From CAXPZW01 sp964221845 (GTDB taxonomy: Bacteria > Bacteroidota > Bacteroidia > Flavobacteriales_D > Sanyastnellaceae): a stretch of DNA of 64,000 nucleotides. The stretch is from assembly GCA_964221845.1 (NCBI GenBank), contig CAXPZW010000012.1, positions 224,922 through 288,921 on the forward strand, written 5' to 3'. Both the position numbers and the translations under genes were made by a program. The stretch's first letter is position 1; each line of letters starts with the position of its first letter. The notes beneath the pieces were generated by a model. It saw only the letters and a list, made by a program, of their open reading frames with translations, did no database searches and was not told the origin of the DNA. Shown piece after piece: positions 18,231 through 26,962 of this stretch.

Positions 18231-18758
18231 ATGCCTAAACTGCCCATCCATTCCTCGCACACCAACACGCGTTTTGCCACCCTGGTTTTGTGGGGATTGT
18301 TGCCCTTGACGGCCGTGACCCTCTTTGTCTTGCTGGTGTTTGAAAAACCGCCGCGCGACCTGTGGCCTTGGGTGTTGATGGCGGGCATGGCACTGCTTCC
18401 GATTGGACAGGTGTTCGTGTGGCGCAGCGCACGCCGCCACCTGTGGCCGCACCCCAAACGCCAGCGCAATGCCGCTTTGGACGGTGGGTTGGAGCAGTCG
18501 CGCTCCTTGCCAGTAGGCATCCAAGTGGTGAGCTTGTTGTGCATTGTGGCCTTGGCGTTTGAGGCAGTCTTTGGCAGCGCCGTCCTCACCTTCATACTGT
18601 ACGAGATCCAAAATGGCGAATACCCACCCGGCCGCTTGGAGGACGTGGTGGGCACCACCTTGACCGGCTTGCATGCGCTGGCGGCGGTGTTGGGCATCTT
18701 CATGCATATTCGGTTGTTGGCCACGCGGGTAGTGCCGCCTGAATTCAGCGAGGGATGA
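18231..18758 (+). CDS. Uncharacterised four-helix membrane protein
   Basis: I do not recognise this family. The 175-residue protein has four predicted membrane helices (about residues 14-36, 42-63, 98-121 and 144-166) with a basic loop RSARRHLWPHPKRQRN after the second, which places that loop in the cytoplasm. It lies 17 bp after hflX and its TGA overlaps the ATG of a 43-codon ORF by 4 bp (ATGA). It begins a run of five overlapping or closely spaced small membrane-type genes reaching 20257. Confidence 0.75.
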   Translation: MPKLPIHSSHTNTRFATLVLWGLLPLTAVTLFVLLVFEKPPRDLWPWVLMAGMALLPIGQVFVWRSARRHLWPHPKRQRNAALDGGLEQSRSLPVGIQVVSLLCIVALAFEAVFGSAVLTFILYEIQNGEYPPGRLEDVVGTTLTGLHALAAVLGIFMHIRLLATRVVPPEFSEG

Positions 18759-18886
18759 TCCCGGCCCCAGACGTGGTGTTCTGCGCGGTGCAATTTGTGC
18801 TGTTGGGACTGCGCTCGGGAAAGCTCCAAGCACTTTTAGCACAGAAATCTGTTGGTAGGGGGACGCCAAACCCAAACGTCGCATGA
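18755..18886 (+). CDS. Small 43-residue ORF coupled to both neighbours
   Basis: ATG at 18755 overlaps the preceding stop by 4 bp (ATGA), and its own TGA overlaps the ATG of the next gene by 4 bp (ATGA). The product starts MIPAPDVVFCAVQFVLLGLR, then GKLQALLAQK, and has one hydrophobic segment. The segment after the start resembles the first strand of NUDIX-type proteins, so it may instead be a gene remnant. Exact 4-bp overlaps on both sides are the main evidence that it is translated. Confidence 0.4.
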   Translation: MIPAPDVVFCAVQFVLLGLRSGKLQALLAQKSVGRGTPNPNVA

Positions 18887-19137
18887 CCCCACCCACCCCC
18901 TCCCAACGCTACGCCCTGTACGCCGCAGTGGGCATCACCGCAGTGCGGGTGGCGTCGAACGTGTATGATCTGCGCAACCAGAGCCCTTGGATTCCCGACT
19001 ACCTGACCTCGGCGTTGGGGGAGTCGATTTCGTGGTGGGGGTTGGTGTTGCAGGGCGGTGCGCTGCTGGTGGGCCTCCAGCTGTTGGTGTTCGAATACCG
19101 CGTGCAGATCGAACGCCACGCTTCCCGCAAATCCTGA
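18883..19137 (+). CDS. Small uncharacterised membrane protein
   Basis: An 84-residue protein with two hydrophobic stretches (YALYAAVGITAVRVASNV and WWGLVLQGGALLVGLQLLVF) and a basic C-terminus (RVQIERHASRKS). No family recognised. Its ATG overlaps the stop of the 43-codon ORF. The gap to the next gene is 53 bp and holds TTTGCGATATT, a possible internal promoter. Confidence 0.6.
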   Translation: MTPPTPSQRYALYAAVGITAVRVASNVYDLRNQSPWIPDYLTSALGESISWWGLVLQGGALLVGLQLLVFEYRVQIERHASRKS

Positions 19138-19190
19138 AACGTTTGTGAAAGTTGGGGGGCGATTGCTCGCCTCTTTGCGATATTCCGGCT

Positions 19191-19739
19191 GTGGAAACTG
19201 CCAAACAACGCCGTTTTTTAAACACCATACGCATCCTGCACCATGTCTTTGGCATTGGGGTGCTGTGCTTTGCCTTGTGGGTGATGTACATGGTTTTTGA
19301 CCAAAACGACGCCGACGAACCCATGGCTTGGGTGACCATTGGCTTGTTGCTGCTGCTGGGTTGGGGCCTGTTGCGCTTTGGCCAAGTGGTGCGCGCCATG
19401 CGTGCGTTTCCCGAACACCGCACCGCGGGCATGCTGGACGACTTGGAACTCGCCGGAGACGGCGATATGCGCATTGCGGGCGTACCGGTTTGGGCTGTGG
19501 TGGTGGGTATTCTGGCCCTGATTGGCACGGCCATGTTGGTGATCTTCAGCGTGGCGGTAGTCATCGAGGTCAGCGACAACATTGCCCGCGATATCCGGCG
19601 CGGACGCGACCTGGACGGGCAAGAAGTGCTGGCCTTTCTCAGTGGCATATTGGGGGCGGTGTCCGGCGTGAGCGCGGTGATTTTCATGCTGAGCAACCTG
19701 CGTCTCAAAGTCCTCAAACCCCTCGAACACGAGCTGTGA
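19191..19739 (+). CDS. Uncharacterised four-helix membrane protein
   Basis: Unknown membrane protein of 182 residues. GTG at 19191 is preferred over an ATG-less longer reading from 19152, because the extra residues are Cys/Pro-rich and the helices start shortly after METAKQRRFLNTIRIL. Hydrophobic segments: HHVFGIGVLCFALWVMYMV, WVTIGLLLLLGWGLL, VWAVVVGILALIGTAMLVIFSVAVVI and FLSGILGAVSGVSAVIFML. Its TGA overlaps the GTG of the following gene by 4 bp (GTGA). Overall plan resembles the next gene's product, so the two may be paralogous partners. Confidence 0.7.
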   Translation: METAKQRRFLNTIRILHHVFGIGVLCFALWVMYMVFDQNDADEPMAWVTIGLLLLLGWGLLRFGQVVRAMRAFPEHRTAGMLDDLELAGDGDMRIAGVPVWAVVVGILALIGTAMLVIFSVAVVIEVSDNIARDIRRGRDLDGQEVLAFLSGILGAVSGVSAVIFMLSNLRLKVLKPLEHEL

Positions 19740-20257
19740 GTGCCTCCTTCCACAACGTCCAAGGCTGGCTGCGGTGGTACCGGGTGCACAACACCGTGGA
19801 GGTGGTTGGGCTGGCCTACCTGTTTGTGTTATTGGTCAATGAGCACAGCTACGGCCACGGCATTGCAGTGATTGCGCTGCTGGCAGGAGTGAGTTTGCTT
19901 GTGCAAGCCGGCAACCGTCGCAACCTCAAACGCTTTTTGGCCAAGCCCGTGCTGACTGCCGTGGTGGACGACGTGATCGACGCACCCGTGGACCCGCACA
20001 GCGGCGAGGGTATGACCATTTTGGAAAACGGCATCAACGGACTGGCGGTGTTGTTTTTGGCCGTAAGCAGCTACTTTCTGGTAGCCTCGTGGACCGATAT
20101 GTTGGTGTACGACCAGCGCAACAGGGTGTCCTCGTTTGACGACCTGCGCAACGTGGCGGCCTTCTTGGTGGCCACCGCTTGGGTGATCACAGCGGCACCG
20201 TTGCTGCTGTTTTTGGTGCGCCAGTTTGGCGTACGCGTAGAGTCCGCCCCAGGCTGA
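19736..20257 (+). CDS. Uncharacterised four-helix membrane protein
   Basis: Unknown membrane protein of 173 residues starting at a GTG that overlaps the previous stop by 4 bp (GTGA); a longer in-frame reading exists but runs entirely inside the previous gene. Hydrophobic segments: VVGLAYLFVLLV, IAVIALLAGVSLLVQA, GLAVLFLAVSSYFLVASWTD and AAFLVATAWVITAAPLLLFLV. The loop between helices 2 and 3 is charged. Shared layout with the 19191-19739 product (helix pair, charged loop with a DD or DxxR motif, helix pair) suggests the two act together. Confidence 0.7.
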   Translation: MSASFHNVQGWLRWYRVHNTVEVVGLAYLFVLLVNEHSYGHGIAVIALLAGVSLLVQAGNRRNLKRFLAKPVLTAVVDDVIDAPVDPHSGEGMTILENGINGLAVLFLAVSSYFLVASWTDMLVYDQRNRVSSFDDLRNVAAFLVATAWVITAAPLLLFLVRQFGVRVESAPG

Positions 20258-20367
20258 GGTGTGCACAACCCCGTGGATTCTTAGGCGGAGGTGAGTGGTA
20301 AGTGGGTGTAACGCTCGGCTATTTTCGCGTTGTGCTTATACCGGAACCCTTCCAAGTTTCGTTTCGA

Positions 20368-21975
20368 ATGAAAACCTGCTCGATGCGCATCCTGCTTGCC
20401 TGCGGCCTTATGGCGGCCTCTGTTTCCCTGTCTGCCCAAGTGCAGAACTACGTGGACTTTCACGACAACGACCAAAAACGCTCCGAAGGGGTGTACGACG
20501 GCGGTGTGGAACACGGCCTGTGGACCTACTGGTACCCCAACGGGCAAGTGCAGGAAAAGGCGCACTACTACCGCGGCAAGTTGCACGGGCCGGTGTCACG
20601 CTTTTACAGCAACGGCCAGCAGATGCACGAGGGCTACTTTGTGCTCAACCGCCAAGACAGCCTCATGCGCACCTGGAACCAAGACGGCGTGCTTTTGGAA
20701 GAAGGCACCTACTGCTACGGCAGCAAATGCGGCACCTGGAGTACCTATGACGATGCGGGCACCTTGCGCATGAAAGAGGAGTTCCGCGACAGCGTGACCT
20801 ACCTCTGGGAGTTGGTGGAGCCCGGTGGCAACGTGGCCATCACCAGCGGCGAGGGCATCGAAACCACCCGTTTTGACGACGGCGACATCCGGGAGCAAAC
20901 CACCTACGCAGGCGGGCTGCCCAACGGCACCCACAAGGTGTACTACTCCGACGGCGAGCTGCGCGTGGACGGCAACTACAAGGATGGCCTGCGCCACGGC
21001 ACCTGGAAGGAATACTACCGCTACGGCGCCATTGAGAAAGAAGCTACCTACGTGGACGGCGTGTTGGACGGCGCGTACACCCAGTACTTCCGAAACGGCC
21101 AAGTCATGGTCCAAGGCACCCACGCCGCCGGCAAAAAGCAAGGCGATTGGGCGTGGTTCCAAGAAGACGGTACGCCCGATATGGAGGGGCCCTTTGACCA
21201 AGGTGAACAGCACGGGTACTGGACCTACCATTTCCCGCGCGGTACCGTAAGTATGCAAGGCACCTTCGAGCGTGGGGTGGAAGAAGGCCAGTGGGAGTAC
21301 TTCTACCCCGAAGGTCAAAACTGGAAAACCGGCACCTACGCCAAGGGCAAAAAGAACGGCCGCTGGGATTTTTGGTACGAGAACGGCAACGACCTGATGA
21401 CCGGCACCTTTGTGGACGACCTCGAAGAAGGGGAGTGGCAAAGCTGGTTTGAGAAAGGCTCGCAAAAAGACATCGGCCACTTCAAGGCCGGCAAGATGCA
21501 CGGCGAGTGGGAAGGCTGGTACCCCAATGGCGTGGTGCAGTTCCACGGCGAATGGAAAAACGACGACCGCACCGGCGACTGGGAGTTCTACTTCGAAAAC
21601 GGCCAGCTCGACGAAAAAGGCGCCTATGACGAGAACGGCAAAAAGACCGGCAAGTGGATCAGCGCCAACCCCAGCGGCATCACCGAAATGGAAGGCACCT
21701 ACGCGGCGGGCCAGCCCGACGGCAAGTGGTCGTACTTCTACCCCAACGGCTCACCCCAGAGCGACCAGGTCTACAAAGACGGGCTGCTGGACGGCAAGTT
21801 TGTGACCTACAACCGCCGCGGGAAGGTGGCGCAGGAGGCCGAGTACAAGGCCGGTCGCAAACACGGCACGTACAAGCGCTGGAACGAGCAAACCGGCGAG
21901 CTCGAGCAACATTTCATCTACGAAAATGGGGCGGTCAAAGAGGTGATCGTCATGAAGCAGGCCTCCCGCAAGTAG
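20368..21975 (+). CDS. Secreted YwqK/MORN-type repeat protein
   Basis: A 535-residue secreted protein: signal peptide MKTCSMRILLACGLMAASVSLSAQ, then about 19-20 tandem units of roughly 23 residues of the form G.W..Y..nGq....Y..Gk.hG (MORN_2, the 'YwqK antitoxin' repeat). Examples are HGLWTYWYPNGQVQEKAHY and DGKWSYFYPNGSPQSDQVY. In Bacteroidota such proteins are common and generally uncharacterised; the name antitoxin is historical. A near-consensus promoter TATTTTCG lies at 20320-20327. Start chosen at the ATG with a good signal peptide; an earlier ATG at 20302 lacks one. Confidence 0.85.
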   Translation: MKTCSMRILLACGLMAASVSLSAQVQNYVDFHDNDQKRSEGVYDGGVEHGLWTYWYPNGQVQEKAHYYRGKLHGPVSRFYSNGQQMHEGYFVLNRQDSLMRTWNQDGVLLEEGTYCYGSKCGTWSTYDDAGTLRMKEEFRDSVTYLWELVEPGGNVAITSGEGIETTRFDDGDIREQTTYAGGLPNGTHKVYYSDGELRVDGNYKDGLRHGTWKEYYRYGAIEKEATYVDGVLDGAYTQYFRNGQVMVQGTHAAGKKQGDWAWFQEDGTPDMEGPFDQGEQHGYWTYHFPRGTVSMQGTFERGVEEGQWEYFYPEGQNWKTGTYAKGKKNGRWDFWYENGNDLMTGTFVDDLEEGEWQSWFEKGSQKDIGHFKAGKMHGEWEGWYPNGVVQFHGEWKNDDRTGDWEFYFENGQLDEKGAYDENGKKTGKWISANPSGITEMEGTYAAGQPDGKWSYFYPNGSPQSDQVYKDGLLDGKFVTYNRRGKVAQEAEYKAGRKHGTYKRWNEQTGELEQHFIYENGAVKEVIVMKQASRK

Positions 21976-22003
21976 CGGGGGCTTCCGGCTCAGAAATTGT
22001 GCG

Positions 22004-22011
22004 TATATTTG
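22004..22011 (+). promoter_or_regulatory. -7 promoter element of the rimP-nusA-infB operon
   Basis: TATATTTG, a perfect TAnnTTTG, ending 99 bases before the rimP ATG. Expected transcription start is about position 22018, which would put the hairpin at 22040-22064 inside the leader of the transcript. Confidence 0.7.
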
Positions 22012-22039
22012 CGTCAGCAAACATGAGTGAACAATTGCA

Positions 22040-22064
22040 GAGGGGTCTAAAGCCCCTCTTTTTT
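22040..22064 (+). terminator. Terminator-like hairpin in the rimP leader (candidate attenuator)
   Basis: GAGGGG-TCTAAAG-CCCCTC followed by six T: a strong intrinsic terminator shape. It lies only about 22 bases after the predicted start of the rimP-nusA-infB transcript and 47 bases before rimP. It could terminate readthrough from the YwqK-repeat gene, but its position downstream of a good promoter fits transcription attenuation of an operon that encodes NusA. A rimP-leader RNA motif has been described in other bacteria; I cannot confirm it is the same. Confidence 0.7.
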
Positions 22065-22110
22065 GTAGGCAATTGGGCTCATTTGTGTTGCCAAACGTCG
22101 GAGAATAAGC

Positions 22111-22578
22111 ATGATCACTTACGAACGCGTTTTGCGCTTGATCGAGGAAAAGGTCGAAGGGACCGAACACTTCCTGGTTGAGCTGAAAATGGGAGAGATG
22201 AACGACATCACCATCATCATGGATGGCGATGACGGCTTCTCCATCCAAGACTGTATTCTGTTCAACCGCCACATGGAACAGTCCTTGGACCGCGAAGTGG
22301 AGGATTTCTCCATGAAGGTCATGTCACCCGGGCTCACCGAAGCATTCAAACACGTGCGCCAGTATGTCAAGAATGTCGGCAGAGGCGTGACGGTCAAGCC
22401 CGTTGAAGGCAAGACCATCGAAGGCGAGTTGGTGGCGGCCGACGAAACCGAAATTACTGTGCGCACCCGTCGCAAGGAGCGCATTGAGGGCCGCAAGGCC
22501 AAGCACTGGGTGGAAGAAGACTTCACCCTGAAGTACAGCGAAATACAAGAAACGAAAGTGGTTATTGCATTTAAGTAA
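22111..22578 (+). CDS. rimP: Ribosome maturation factor RimP
   Basis: 30S maturation factor. The 155-residue protein has the two-domain RimP layout: N-terminal alpha/beta domain (ITIIMDGDDGFSIQDCILFNRHM, matching the family's iD...gv..ddC...sr), the signature MKVMSPGLTEAFKHVRQYVKNVGR (family form EVSSPGldrpL), and a C-terminal SH3-like barrel (TIEGELVAADETEITV). It is first in the conserved rimP-nusA-infB order, 9 bp before nusA, and is likely controlled by the leader described above. Confidence 0.95.
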   Translation: MITYERVLRLIEEKVEGTEHFLVELKMGEMNDITIIMDGDDGFSIQDCILFNRHMEQSLDREVEDFSMKVMSPGLTEAFKHVRQYVKNVGRGVTVKPVEGKTIEGELVAADETEITVRTRRKERIEGRKAKHWVEEDFTLKYSEIQETKVVIAFK

Positions 22579-22587
22579 GCTGGAGAA

Positions 22588-23820
22588 ATGAATGTCAATC
22601 TGGTAGAATCCTTCTCCGAATTCAAGGAATTCAAAAACATTGATCGCGAGACGATGATGAGCATCCTGGAAGACGTCTTCCGCGGGATGATCATCAAGAA
22701 ATACGGCTCGGACGATAACTTCGATATCATCATCAACGTCGACAAGGGTGACTTGGAGATCTGGCGCAACCGCGAGATCGTGCCCAACGGCGAGGTGGAA
22801 GATGAAAACGCAGAAGTAGAGCTTCAGGAAGCCCTCCGCATCGAGGACGACTTTGAGGTGGGCGAGGAACTCTCTGAGGAGATCCAATTCTTGGACTTCG
22901 GCCGCCGTAACGTGCTGTCGATGCGTCAGAACCTGCAGGCCCGCATTCTCGAGCTTGAAAAAGACCACATTTACCAGAAGTACAAGCAGCGCGTAGGTGA
23001 CATCATCACCGGCGAGGTGTACCAAATCTGGAAGCGCGAAATCCTGATCATCGACGACGAGGACAACGAACTCGTGATGCCGCGCGATCAGCAGATTCCG
23101 CAAGACCGTTGGAAGAAGGGCGATACCATCCGTGCGGTGGTGGCCAAGGTGGACGTTCGCGGGAACAACCCGGTGATCATCCTCTCGCGCACCGCTCCTG
23201 AGTTCCTCGAGCGCCTGTTTGAGCAGGAAGTGCCCGAGGTGTTCGACGGCCTGATTACCATTCGCAAAATCGTACGTGAGCCCGGTGAGCGCGCCAAGGT
23301 GGCCGTGGAGTCTTACGACGATCGCATCGATCCAGTGGGCGCATGTGTGGGGATGAAAGGTGCCCGCATCCACTCGATTGTACGCGAGCTGCGCAACGAA
23401 AACATTGACGTGATCAACTTCACTGCCAACGAGCAGCTGTTGATCCAACGCGCCCTCAGCCCGGCCAAGATCTCATCGATCTCCTTGGACGAGGAAAACC
23501 GCAAAGCCGACGTGTTCCTCAAGCCCGATCAAGTATCGCTGGCGATTGGACGTGGCGGACACAACATCAAGCTGGCCAGCCGCTTGGTGGATTACGAAAT
23601 TGACGTGTACCGAGAAACAGACGCCGACATCGACGATGTGGACTTGATGGAATTCTCGGACGAAATCGAATCATGGGTACTCGATGCCTTCAAGGGCATT
23701 GGTTGCGATACCGCACGAAGCGTGCTGGAATTGCCGCGTACCGACTTGATCAAACGCACCGACCTCGAGGAAGAAACCATCGACGACGTGCTGCGCATTT
23801 TGCGTGAAGAATTTGAATAA
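22588..23820 (+). CDS. nusA: Transcription termination/antitermination factor NusA
   Basis: RNA polymerase-binding elongation factor. The 410-residue protein contains the NusA N-terminal domain (1-125), an S1 domain (YKQRVGDIITGEVYQI to VDVRGNNPVIILSRTAPEFL, about 133-210), KH1/KH2 (RIDPVGACVGMKGARIHSIVREL and VSLAIGRGGHNIKLASRL, to about 350) and a single C-terminal helix-hairpin-like unit (FKGIGCDTARSVLEL). The short C-terminus is usual outside the gamma-proteobacteria. Second gene in rimP-nusA-infB; in other bacteria NusA feeds back on this operon. Confidence 0.96.
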   Translation: MNVNLVESFSEFKEFKNIDRETMMSILEDVFRGMIIKKYGSDDNFDIIINVDKGDLEIWRNREIVPNGEVEDENAEVELQEALRIEDDFEVGEELSEEIQFLDFGRRNVLSMRQNLQARILELEKDHIYQKYKQRVGDIITGEVYQIWKREILIIDDEDNELVMPRDQQIPQDRWKKGDTIRAVVAKVDVRGNNPVIILSRTAPEFLERLFEQEVPEVFDGLITIRKIVREPGERAKVAVESYDDRIDPVGACVGMKGARIHSIVRELRNENIDVINFTANEQLLIQRALSPAKISSISLDEENRKADVFLKPDQVSLAIGRGGHNIKLASRLVDYEIDVYRETDADIDDVDLMEFSDEIESWVLDAFKGIGCDTARSVLELPRTDLIKRTDLEEETIDDVLRILREEFE

Positions 23821-23870
23821 ACCGGACTCACGTCCAACCAGTACATTACACCCACTAGGGAACCAGTTTT

Positions 23871-26756
23871 ATGGCAGGAAAAGCAATGCGCTTAAGTAAA
23901 GTGGCACGGGAACTGAACGTCGGGATTCAGACCATTGCCGAGTATCTCGAAGGCCGCGGGGTCGAGATCGAGGCAAAGCCCAATAGCAAGATTGAACCGG
24001 ATGTCTACGCCATGTTGGAGCAAGCATTCCAGAAGGATGCTGCGGTCAAGGAGAAATCCGAGGCCATCTCCAATCGCCAGCGCGAACAGCGCGAGGCTGT
24101 AGCCATCGATTCGACCGCGAAGAAGGCCGAAGAAGCCGCTGCAGAAGCAGCCGCTGAAGCCGAAGCTGGGGCCGCAGAAGCCCCTGCGCCTGAGCCGGAG
24201 GCACCTGCTGCCCCTGCGCCAGAACCTGAGCCTGCGCCAGCTCCTGAGCCCGAGCCCGCTCCTGCCCCCGAAGCAGAAGCCGCCCCCGAGCCCGCGCCCG
24301 CTCCCGAACCCGAACCTGCCCCTGAAGCCCCTGCCGCCGAGGATACCCCCGAAGCTCCCGCCGCCCAAGCAGAAGCACCCGCTGAACCTGCCAAAGAGGA
24401 GCCCAAGGACGAAACCATCAAGGCCTCTGCTGCCAAAGCCGACGGCCCCAAAGTGGTGGGTACTGTAGACCTCGACGCGCTGGCCAAGCCCAAGAAGAAG
24501 CCGGCCAAGAAGAAAGAGGAACCCAAGAAAGAAGAAGCGCCAGCCCCTGCTGCAGAAGCCAAGAAGGAGGAAGCCCCCAAGGAGGCTGATCCAGAAGCAC
24601 CTGCCAAGCCAGAGATGGAGACCATCAAGGCCAAGGCCGAGAAGCTTTCAGGCATCAAGGTGGTGGGCAAGATTGAGCTGCCGCCAGACTCCAAGAAGAA
24701 GCCCAAGCCGGTGGCCTCTTCGAGCGATACCGATACCGGCAAGAAGAAGCGCCCTCGCAAGCGCATCTCCAAGGTGGACGTCAATCAACGCGGCGGTGGC
24801 AACCAACGCGGCAAAGGACGCAACGATCGCGGCGCCAAGAAGCCCGAGCTCACCGAAAAGGAGATCAAGAACAAAATCAATGAGACCCTCGCGCGTCTCA
24901 GCGGTGGCAAGAAGAACGCTGCTGCAGGACGTCGTCGCGACGCGCGTAAAGAGCGCCAGCAACGCACGGCCGAGGAAATGGCACGCTTGCAGGAAGAAGC
25001 AACAGTACTGAAGCTGACCGAGTTTGTGACCGTGTCCGAGCTCGGGAACATGATGAGCGTCCCTGCGACCGACATCATTGCTGCGTGCATGTCTCTGGGC
25101 ATCTTTGCCTCGATCAACCAGCGCCTCGATGGGGAAACCATCAGCATCATTGCAGAGGAGTTCGGTTACCAAGTGGAGTTCGTCTCCGGCGAGGTACAGG
25201 AGTCCATTCCGATTGAAGAAGACAACGAAGAGCGCCTGGCCGATCGTCCACCGATTGTGACCGTGATGGGTCACGTAGACCACGGTAAGACCTCGCTGCT
25301 GGACCACATCCGCAACACCAAGGTGATTGACGGTGAGGCCGGTGGTATTACCCAGCACATTGGTGCGTACTCGGTTACCCTCGACGACGGTCGTAAGATG
25401 ACCTTCCTCGATACTCCTGGTCACGAGGCGTTTACCGCGATGCGTGCACGTGGTGCCCAGGTGACCGACTTGGCGATCATTGTGGTGGCCGCGGATGACC
25501 GCGTGATGCCACAAACCAAGGAGGCGATCTCCCACGCGCAAGCAGCAGAGATCCCCATGATCTTCGCCATCAACAAAATTGACCGCGACACCGCCAACCC
25601 AGACCGCATCAAGGAAGAGCTTTCGGGCATGAATATCCTGGTGGAGGATTGGGGCGGTAAATACCAGAGCCAAGACATCTCGGCCAAGATGGGTACCAAC
25701 ATCGATGAGCTGTTGGAGAAAGTCCTGCTGGAAGCCGAGCTGCTCGAGCTCAAAGCCGATCCTGTGAAACGCGCCCAGGGTACCGTGATCGAATCGACCC
25801 TGGACAAGGGCCGCGGTTACGTAACCACCCTGCTGGTGGAAGGAGGTACTATGCGCGTAGGTGACGCTGTACTTGCGGGCCAATGGTCAGGCAAGGTGAA
25901 AGCCATGTACAACGAGCGCGGCGTGCGCGTGGATGAGGCCGGACCGGCCACTCCAGTATCGATGCTCGGTTTGAGCGGTGCACCCAACGCGGGTGACAAG
26001 TTTTACGTGCTCGAAGATGAGAAGGAAGCACGCGCCATTGCCATGAAACGCCAACAGCTGCAGCGTGAGCAAAGCGTACGTGCACAGCAGCACTTGACCC
26101 TCGAGGAGATCGGTCGTCGTATCGAGCTCGGCGAGTTTAAGGAGCTGAACCTGATTGTGAAGGGCGATGTGGATGGCTCGGTGGAAGCACTGACCGACTC
26201 GTTGCAAAAGCAGTCGACCGAGAAGGTGAAGGTGAACGTGATCCACAAAGCCGTGGGTCAGATTTCGGAATCGGACGTCCTGCTGGCGTCGGCTTCGGAT
26301 GCGATCATCATCGGCTTCCAGGTGCGACCTGCGGCCGCTGCGCGTAAGCTCGCCGAAAACGAAGGCATCCAAATCCGCATGTACTCGGTGATCTACCAGG
26401 CCATCGAGGAAATGAAGGAAGCCATGGAAGGCCTGCTCTCGGCCAAGATCGAGGAGCAAATCGTCGGTACCGCCGAAATCCGCGAGACCTTCAAGATCTC
26501 CAAGATTGGTACCGTTGCGGGTTGCTTCGTGACCGACGGCAAGATCCTGCGCTCGAGCAACGTGCGCATCATCCGCGATGGCGTGGTGGTGTACACCGGC
26601 CTGCTCGGCTCACTCAAGCGTTTCAAAGACGACGTGAAAGAGGTGGCCAAAGGCTTCGAGTGCGGTCTGAACATCGAGAGGTTCAACGACCTGAAAGTGG
26701 GCGACGTGGTCGAAGCCTACGAAGAAGTAGAAGTAAAACAGACGTTGGAAGATTAA
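23871..26756 (+). CDS. infB: Translation initiation factor IF-2
   Basis: GTPase that delivers initiator tRNA to the ribosome. The 961-residue protein has an N-terminal IF2_N module (MRLSKVARELNVGIQTIAEYL), a very Pro/Ala/Glu-rich linker (about residues 85-190, with repeated PAPEPEPAPEPAPAPE-type runs), a Lys-rich segment, the second IF2_N (VSELGNMMSVPATDIIAACM), then the G domain: G1 GHVDHGKT (467-474), G3 DTPGHEAF and G4 NKID, and domains II-IV. Two starts six codons apart (23871 and 23886) are possible. The P/A/E linker has a strong codon bias and accounts for large antisense ORFs there. Confidence 0.96.
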   Translation: MAGKAMRLSKVARELNVGIQTIAEYLEGRGVEIEAKPNSKIEPDVYAMLEQAFQKDAAVKEKSEAISNRQREQREAVAIDSTAKKAEEAAAEAAAEAEAGAAEAPAPEPEAPAAPAPEPEPAPAPEPEPAPAPEAEAAPEPAPAPEPEPAPEAPAAEDTPEAPAAQAEAPAEPAKEEPKDETIKASAAKADGPKVVGTVDLDALAKPKKKPAKKKEEPKKEEAPAPAAEAKKEEAPKEADPEAPAKPEMETIKAKAEKLSGIKVVGKIELPPDSKKKPKPVASSSDTDTGKKKRPRKRISKVDVNQRGGGNQRGKGRNDRGAKKPELTEKEIKNKINETLARLSGGKKNAAAGRRRDARKERQQRTAEEMARLQEEATVLKLTEFVTVSELGNMMSVPATDIIAACMSLGIFASINQRLDGETISIIAEEFGYQVEFVSGEVQESIPIEEDNEERLADRPPIVTVMGHVDHGKTSLLDHIRNTKVIDGEAGGITQHIGAYSVTLDDGRKMTFLDTPGHEAFTAMRARGAQVTDLAIIVVAADDRVMPQTKEAISHAQAAEIPMIFAINKIDRDTANPDRIKEELSGMNILVEDWGGKYQSQDISAKMGTNIDELLEKVLLEAELLELKADPVKRAQGTVIESTLDKGRGYVTTLLVEGGTMRVGDAVLAGQWSGKVKAMYNERGVRVDEAGPATPVSMLGLSGAPNAGDKFYVLEDEKEARAIAMKRQQLQREQSVRAQQHLTLEEIGRRIELGEFKELNLIVKGDVDGSVEALTDSLQKQSTEKVKVNVIHKAVGQISESDVLLASASDAIIIGFQVRPAAAARKLAENEGIQIRMYSVIYQAIEEMKEAMEGLLSAKIEEQIVGTAEIRETFKISKIGTVAGCFVTDGKILRSSNVRIIRDGVVVYTGLLGSLKRFKDDVKEVAKGFECGLNIERFNDLKVGDVVEAYEEVEVKQTLED

Positions 26757-26778
26757 CCAGCGCCTGCAATCACATAGG

Positions 26779-26806
26779 AAGGCCGCCCAAGGGCGGCCTT
26801 TTTTTG
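26779..26806 (+). terminator. Terminator of the rimP-nusA-infB operon
   Basis: AAGGCCGCCC-AA-GGGCGGCCTT followed by T residues, 22 bp after the infB stop. A near-consensus promoter TATCTTTA (26836-26843) follows for the next gene. Confidence 0.85.
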
Positions 26807-26962
26807 TCATCAACTTCGCCTCTACCTCGATTCCGTATCTTTAAACGTGGGAAGTCGATAGATGAATGATGCTATTGTATCGCTGAAGTTAAGTGTTGCG
26901 ATAGCGCTTAGTGCGATACCACCGTTTACAACGTCTTGTGTGCGTTACAATTGAAGAGAAAG

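Noticed and set aside
24120..24430. Pro/Ala/Glu low-complexity run in infB as a possible insertion
   Set aside because: Such linkers are usual between the two IF2_N modules of IF-2; the reading frame is intact.
24648..25883. 411-codon minus-strand ORF across infB
   Set aside because: Antisense shadow of IF-2. The IF-2 G motifs on the plus strand are decisive.
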